DNA of 64,000 nt from Dendrobium chrysotoxum (Eukaryota > Streptophyta > Magnoliopsida > Asparagales > Orchidaceae): positions 21,631,774-21,695,773 of the forward strand of contig CM034314.1 of assembly GCA_019925795.1 (NCBI GenBank). The letters run 5' to 3'. Shown here one piece after another: positions 53,601 to 59,600 of the stretch. The position numbers and the translations under genes are program-made. The notes under the pieces were generated by a model that made no database searches, had not been told where the DNA came from, and worked only from the letters and a program-made list of their open reading frames with translations. Positions within the stretch are counted from its first letter, which is position 1, and the number at the start of each line of letters is the position of its first letter.

Positions 53601-56600
53601 GATATTTAAAATTGGAAATTTCACCATCTTGCACTTAAAGCGAATGGTGGGGGAATGGATGATAGACCCGATCAAGATCCCATGGTTCCGTCATCCCAGG
53701 CCATCGTGATCCCTGGTCTACTTAGTCATAGGAGGTAGTCGACCCAACCTGACAGAAGGATCCTTGTCGGCAGCCATGGGTTGCTTCGTCCAAGGGTACC
53801 TTGTAGACCTGGGGTGGGTATTTACCTAAGGGGACAAATTTGAATCCACCTTAGCTAACAGAGGGCTTTGTGCCCTATCGATCATATCCTATTGATTCAT
53901 ATCTCAAGGATTTGATGCCATTGGGGAGCATACGGGCTCTGGCCATAACCATAATATAATGGTGCCATTTGGCGGCGACCACCTGGTTCAGAGGGCCCCG
54001 AGTCATAAACGTTTATCCTGCAGTGCCATTTGGCGGCGAAACTGCCGGTTAGAGGACTCGTACCACGTCCTTGCTGGCAGGAGATTGTTTGAGAATGGAT
54101 CCTAGTGATATTTTCGACTAGGCATTAGCTCTTTGTGAGCTGCAGTAAATTTTAATTTGTCCACCTCGGCAAACTGTTGCGGAGGGTGGATGTGTTTTGC
54201 TTTAAGCGGTTTGATAGTTGGATTTCAATTTTTAAATATTTTAAGATTGAGGTTTTCTGGAATTTTTGTGGAGTTTTGGAGTTTGATGGAATTTGGGAGG
54301 CATTTGAAAATGTTTATGAATGGACCCCTCCGGTTGAGTTTTGCATTCAACACGGCCATCATCGGGATGACCTTGAAGTCACTTAAAAATTATCTGAATT
54401 TTATGAAAATTTAAGGATATTTGAAATGGCTGAAGTTAACCCCTCCGGTTGAGATCTTCTATCAACACTGCCATCATCGGGGTGGCGCCCACCGTGGGGT
54501 CATTCATATTTTTATATTTTAAACCTTGTCGACTCTGTCTAGTAATTGACAGAGGATTGAGTTTCGTGGGCTTTGTGCCTTTGTAAGTGAATTCTCTTGA
54601 TTATAGGCCTTGAAGGCCTAATATGAACGTATAAAATAAATATCTCGGTCGACCTTGCGACCGTATATTTATTTAATAGTTTGAGCCGTGTCAACTCCTA
54701 TCTACCTGGATAGAAGGATCGGGCTCGAACTTGAATTCACTTATTAACCCGCGTAGCATCCCTAGACGTCACATGTATTTCTACAACATGCTCGCCGGGG
54801 CCCAGGCGGGTTTGGGGGCATTTTATAATTATTTATTGAACCTTGTCGACTCCTATTCACCTGCTTAGGAGGATCGGGTTCAAATTTACTGACCCGTGCA
54901 GCATCCCTAGACGTCACGTGTGTACCAATAACACGCTCGCCGGGGCCCATGCAGGTTTATGATACATCCCCTTATGTGTACCTATGTGTATACAAATTAC
55001 AGTGCACGTGCGGGGGTATTTTATAATCTTTGATGCTGCTCGGTTGTGTGGAAGACCTTTATTTGAATACAACGTTCTATTTAGAAGCTCATACACGTCT
55101 TCTGTCTGCTTGTATACAGGTTGCAGATTCGGTGGCGTTTTGCAGCAGCTCGGGAATTGAACTGTTTGCTGCTTTGTACAGGTAGACTGTCGTGCACTAC
55201 TTGCATGATTTACGCAGGTAGATTGTAGTACACCAACGAATCCCCTGCTTTGGTTCTTAGGCATTCACATTTGCTGAAGTCACCTGGCATTCTGTTCATA
55301 GATAACATTTGTTTACACAACGAGTCATCTACAGGCGCCCGTAGGTACTTGCATTTGTTGCATGTTGTATATCTTCACTTGTAAGAGGAAAATGTATCTG
55401 GCTTCCATTGGATAGTATGCAATGAATCCCTCATCCTTGCTAATAAGCATATGCATTTGTTGCAATCTTCTCCCTTGTAGGTAGAAGCTCCATTTCGATA
55501 CATTTGTCATCATTGCTTGTAGATAAGGCCGACGTATTTCAATATTGGTAGAAAGAGGGTTGTATCCTCCACAATTCTCTTGCTTTACTCGTGGGCATAC
55601 TGCATTGATTGTGTATGATTGATATAGATGTCAATTGTAGGGACGCCATAGCGTTCATCGTATATTGTGCATTGTTATTTGTAGGAAGAATATTGTGTGC
55701 AACCCAAATTGTGTTCTCTTATGTGGCTACACAATTCCCCATTTGTAGACAACACGTCTTCTAAGGACTTTGTATATTTGCTTGTAATCAATTCATGTAT
55801 GAATCATCTTTGTTTATCATAGATCATCTGATCTTTGTTTGTGGGTGAATAGCAACTTCTTACAGTCCACATTCTTCATCAACCAGTACACTGCTTTATT
55901 CATTTTAAATTTGCTTTAGTCTTTCATTTGTAAGATGTTATACCTATCATGGATCATCTGTTATCATTCAGTCCCTTGCTTGCATATAAATCATTCATCA
56001 TATAGTCTTCAAACCTCATTCATGAATATATTGCCATGTTCATTACAACCATCACACTCCCTTCCACAAACATGAGTGTTGTCATACTTTCCACTATCCT
56101 CTTATCACTTGCAAACAAGTTGAACGTGCAAGTTCTTTGTCTCTTTTGAGAGTGATACTCATTAGAGGTCTCTTTTGTTAGTGTTATCCATCTTCTTTGC
56201 ATGAAGATGTGGACCCACTAACATGGACCCTATGGGCCCACGTTGCTTATGTGTTGGTTGGAAGTCCTTTGTCGTAGTATTGGATGAATCGTTGCATCAC
56301 AAATCCTTGTACATTTGCTTGTATGGGTGGCTTCTGCTTGCATAGCGTTTATTTGAATACACTTGAATGTTTGGAGTCATTATTTGTAGATGCTCTTTGC
56401 CATTTGTAAATAGATTATGCATCTCATTGAAGACACATTATTGCACTTCCCACTTAATCATTACTTGCGAATAGGTTGTATTTGTTACAATCATTTTGAA
56501 TCAATTATGAGCAAGTTATGCTGGAATTCACAAGTCTTTTGTTTGATTATTGACATTCATTAGAAAGATCTAGGTCTTTATTTTACATTGATATAATGGA

Positions 56601-59600
56601 GTATTTGATTAGTTAAAGTCCCATTCCATGTGGTCCAAACAAACTCAAGTCATGTGTAGTTCAAAATTGCTTCAAGTCTTTTTGTGCTCCAAGTCATTTG
56701 ATTATGTCCAAGTTTCCTTTGAGTTTAATGTCATCTTTCAATGTTCATTGGAGCTTATTTCGATTAGATTCAAGTATTTTATCGATTATTTTGTGTCCAA
56801 ATACAAGTCCAAGTCCTTGTGTTTTGTTCATTGGAGTTCCACATTAAGCTCAAGCTCTTCTTTTGAGTTCAATCAAGTCCAAGTATTGTCCCAATTTCAT
56901 CCGAAATTTCGGCAGCCTCCCGGCGTCCCCCCCGTTTAGGGGAAATTTTGAGAAACTGGGCCATCCCACCACGCGAGCAAACGCGTGTATGGTAGGTGTC
57001 CTTAGACACCGCGGCCGTGGTCTTCATTCCCACCACGCGAGCAAACGCGTGTATGGGGTCTTCGACGGTACCTGTTTAAAAGACAGTTGGCTTTCCCCTC
57101 GCTCGAGGGTACTTATAAGTAACCCACATTTCGCCGTAGGTGTCGTATCGGGTTCCCATCCCACCACGCGAGCAAACGCGTGTATAGGCGATTTTCCGGT
57201 ACACCACGAACGTCGAAATGAGGTTTTAAGTGATTACCCGCCTCGTTGTAGGCGCCGCACCGGGGTTCCATCCTACCATGCGAGCAAACGCGTGTATAGG
57301 CGGTTTTCCGGTGCGCCACGAATGACGAGAATGGGGCTCTCGGTGATTACTCACCTCGTTGTAGACGCCGCATCGGGGTCCCATCCCACCACGCGAGCAA
57401 ACGCGTGTATGGGCGGTTTTCCGGTGCGCTGCGAACAACGAAATGAGCTCTCGAAGTTTGCAAAAAAAAAAAAAATTCTCTTTCTCTTTTTTTACAAATC
57501 TCTCTTTTTCCCCCCTTTTTTTTGAAACTCCACTCTCTCTCTTTCTTTTTTTATTTTCTTTTTTTTTTACTTCCCCTTTTTTTTTTTTTTTTTTTGAGAC
57601 ACATACACACATGTATGCAATATGCATAGACATATAGTCAAAATTTACAGTAATGATACAAGTAAACATTAGTCTCATATAATTAAAGAAACTAACAATA
57701 CTAATTACACTAATTAATATTAATCAGTTAATGCTAGTAACAACACACTAAAAAAAAAAAAAAGCCTATTGTACTGTTGTTGGAATGGCCTTCTAGTGAG
57801 CTTTGGAACGCTGTTTGCTGTAGAGTTGATTAGGGAATGAGTGTGTGGGGTATTGGAGATGTGTAGATGACTTGGGCTTAAGTGGAGGATGGATGAATGT
57901 GGGCTGAATTGGATTAGAGAGCTGTTGGGTTGTTTTAGTGGTTATGTGGGCTGTTTAGTAGGCTTGGAGGGGATGTAATAGGGCTGTTTTGGCTCACAGA
58001 TTTTAGGAGGAAGGTATGGGCTTTCTTGTAGATGGAAAATTGATGTAGGTAGGCTGATTTCTAGTGGATTTTGGAGTTGTTGTGGGCTTTTGAAACATAG
58101 GAAGTGGTTTGGGCTGAAAATCAGCACTTGGGCTATTTGGGCAAGGTGATGTGGGCTATAGCTTATAGATGACTTAGGAAAATGGGCTGCTGTAGGGTGG
58201 ATTGCAGAAAATGGAGGAGGAAAGTTGCTTGTAGTGGGCTGAATTCAAGTAGAGAAATGGGCTTTGATTGTTGGTTTAGTGGGTTTTGAGAAGCTGAGTT
58301 GGACTTTGATTTTATTTAGCCTTATATGAGTGGAAAGGTATACAGTGTATGTGTCCAAGTTAAAAAAAAAAGAGCAAAAGCTGCTGTTTGCTGCCAAAAA
58401 GAAAAAGAATAGGTAAGCTGGAGAGAATCTGCAGCTTTAGCAAGCGGATTGATATGAGATCCTGTTGTTTTTATTTTGCAATTTTGCAGAACACAAAAGC
58501 TGTTTTGCAAAACACAAAAGTTATTTTTGCAGTGAAGAAAACTTCACGTTAGCAAAAAAAAAGGTGGAAATAGAGGCAAATCAGCTTCAATGTTTGCTGG
58601 ATTGACTAAATAAAAGAGATGTTGGAAGGCCTTTTATAAAAACTTTATTTGTGAGATTGATGTGAATGTGCACAGGTTAAATAAGATGCTCACGTGAGAG
58701 GTGTCAGACAACCTTTAGAAACAAAAAGGAATACAGGTTACTGAAATGATTTCAGATGAATATGTAAGGGAATAGAGTTGCTGGGGGGGAAAAGACAAAG
58801 GCTTTATTATACTGGACTTCATGCGAAAAGCTGCGAAAAGGAATCCATATGAAGAGCTGTCCTTACACTGCACTCACTCAATAAAATGAAGGAGAAGTCT
58901 GCTGTTGATGACCGGCTTCTTGTGATACACGGCTGAGAGGAAACAATCGCTGGGCTTGCGGGGACCTGGACGTGCGAATCAGAAGGTTTCCACGGGAGAA
59001 GGACGGGATTTTGCGATTGGCGTAGGAGATCTTCAGCTCGTCGAGACTTCTTTCATGTGGAGTAGGAAAACAGGGAGGAAATTAGAGCAGGTATTGGCCT
59101 TGGAGGTTTTTTTTTTTGAGGAAGCTTTGGACGTGGGATACTTGCTGTTGACGGGCTGAGAGAGGAAGCAGGCGCTAGTCTTCTCAATTTCTGACGGCAA
59201 AATTTGTACATTAAAGTCAGCCACGACACAGAGACAAATAAGGTAATACATTGATATGCATTTAATGGATTTGATCTCATTTCCCTGTTTAGCATCTGAT
59301 ATTTTATAAAATTTTCATTGGGTTAATGCTATATTAATGTTTTGGTCATTCTTGCATTAATTTAGAATGACAAAGACGCATTAATCAGGTCAAAATTGCC
59401 TCGAATTGCGTATTTCCTCATTTTGCGTGCCGATTGCCTCATTTTGCGTGCCGATTGCCTCGTTTTGCGTGCCGATTACTCCGTTTAACGTGTCAAATTT
59501 GTCGAATATCAGAATTAGACAAATTGATAGTGGATTTAGAGTATTGCCGATGTTCCGATCGCAACGATGCAGTCCATTTTGCGATCGGATGTCGTTTGGG

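Noticed and set aside
56970..57407. CRISPR-like array
   Set aside because: Palindromic repeats with spacers superficially resemble one, but the spacers are themselves repeats, the host is a plant and the units belong to a dispersed nuclear repeat.
31013..57420. Copies A and B as the two LTRs of one giant retrotransposon
   Set aside because: Prolidase exons 4-8 and unrelated insertions lie between them, and no gag-pol of a matching element is present. They are treated as two separate insertions.
56863..57525. 220-codon ORF containing repeated HPTTRANACM
   Set aside because: It is the translation of the hairpin repeat in copy B; repeat unit lengths are not all multiples of three and the frame shifts between units.
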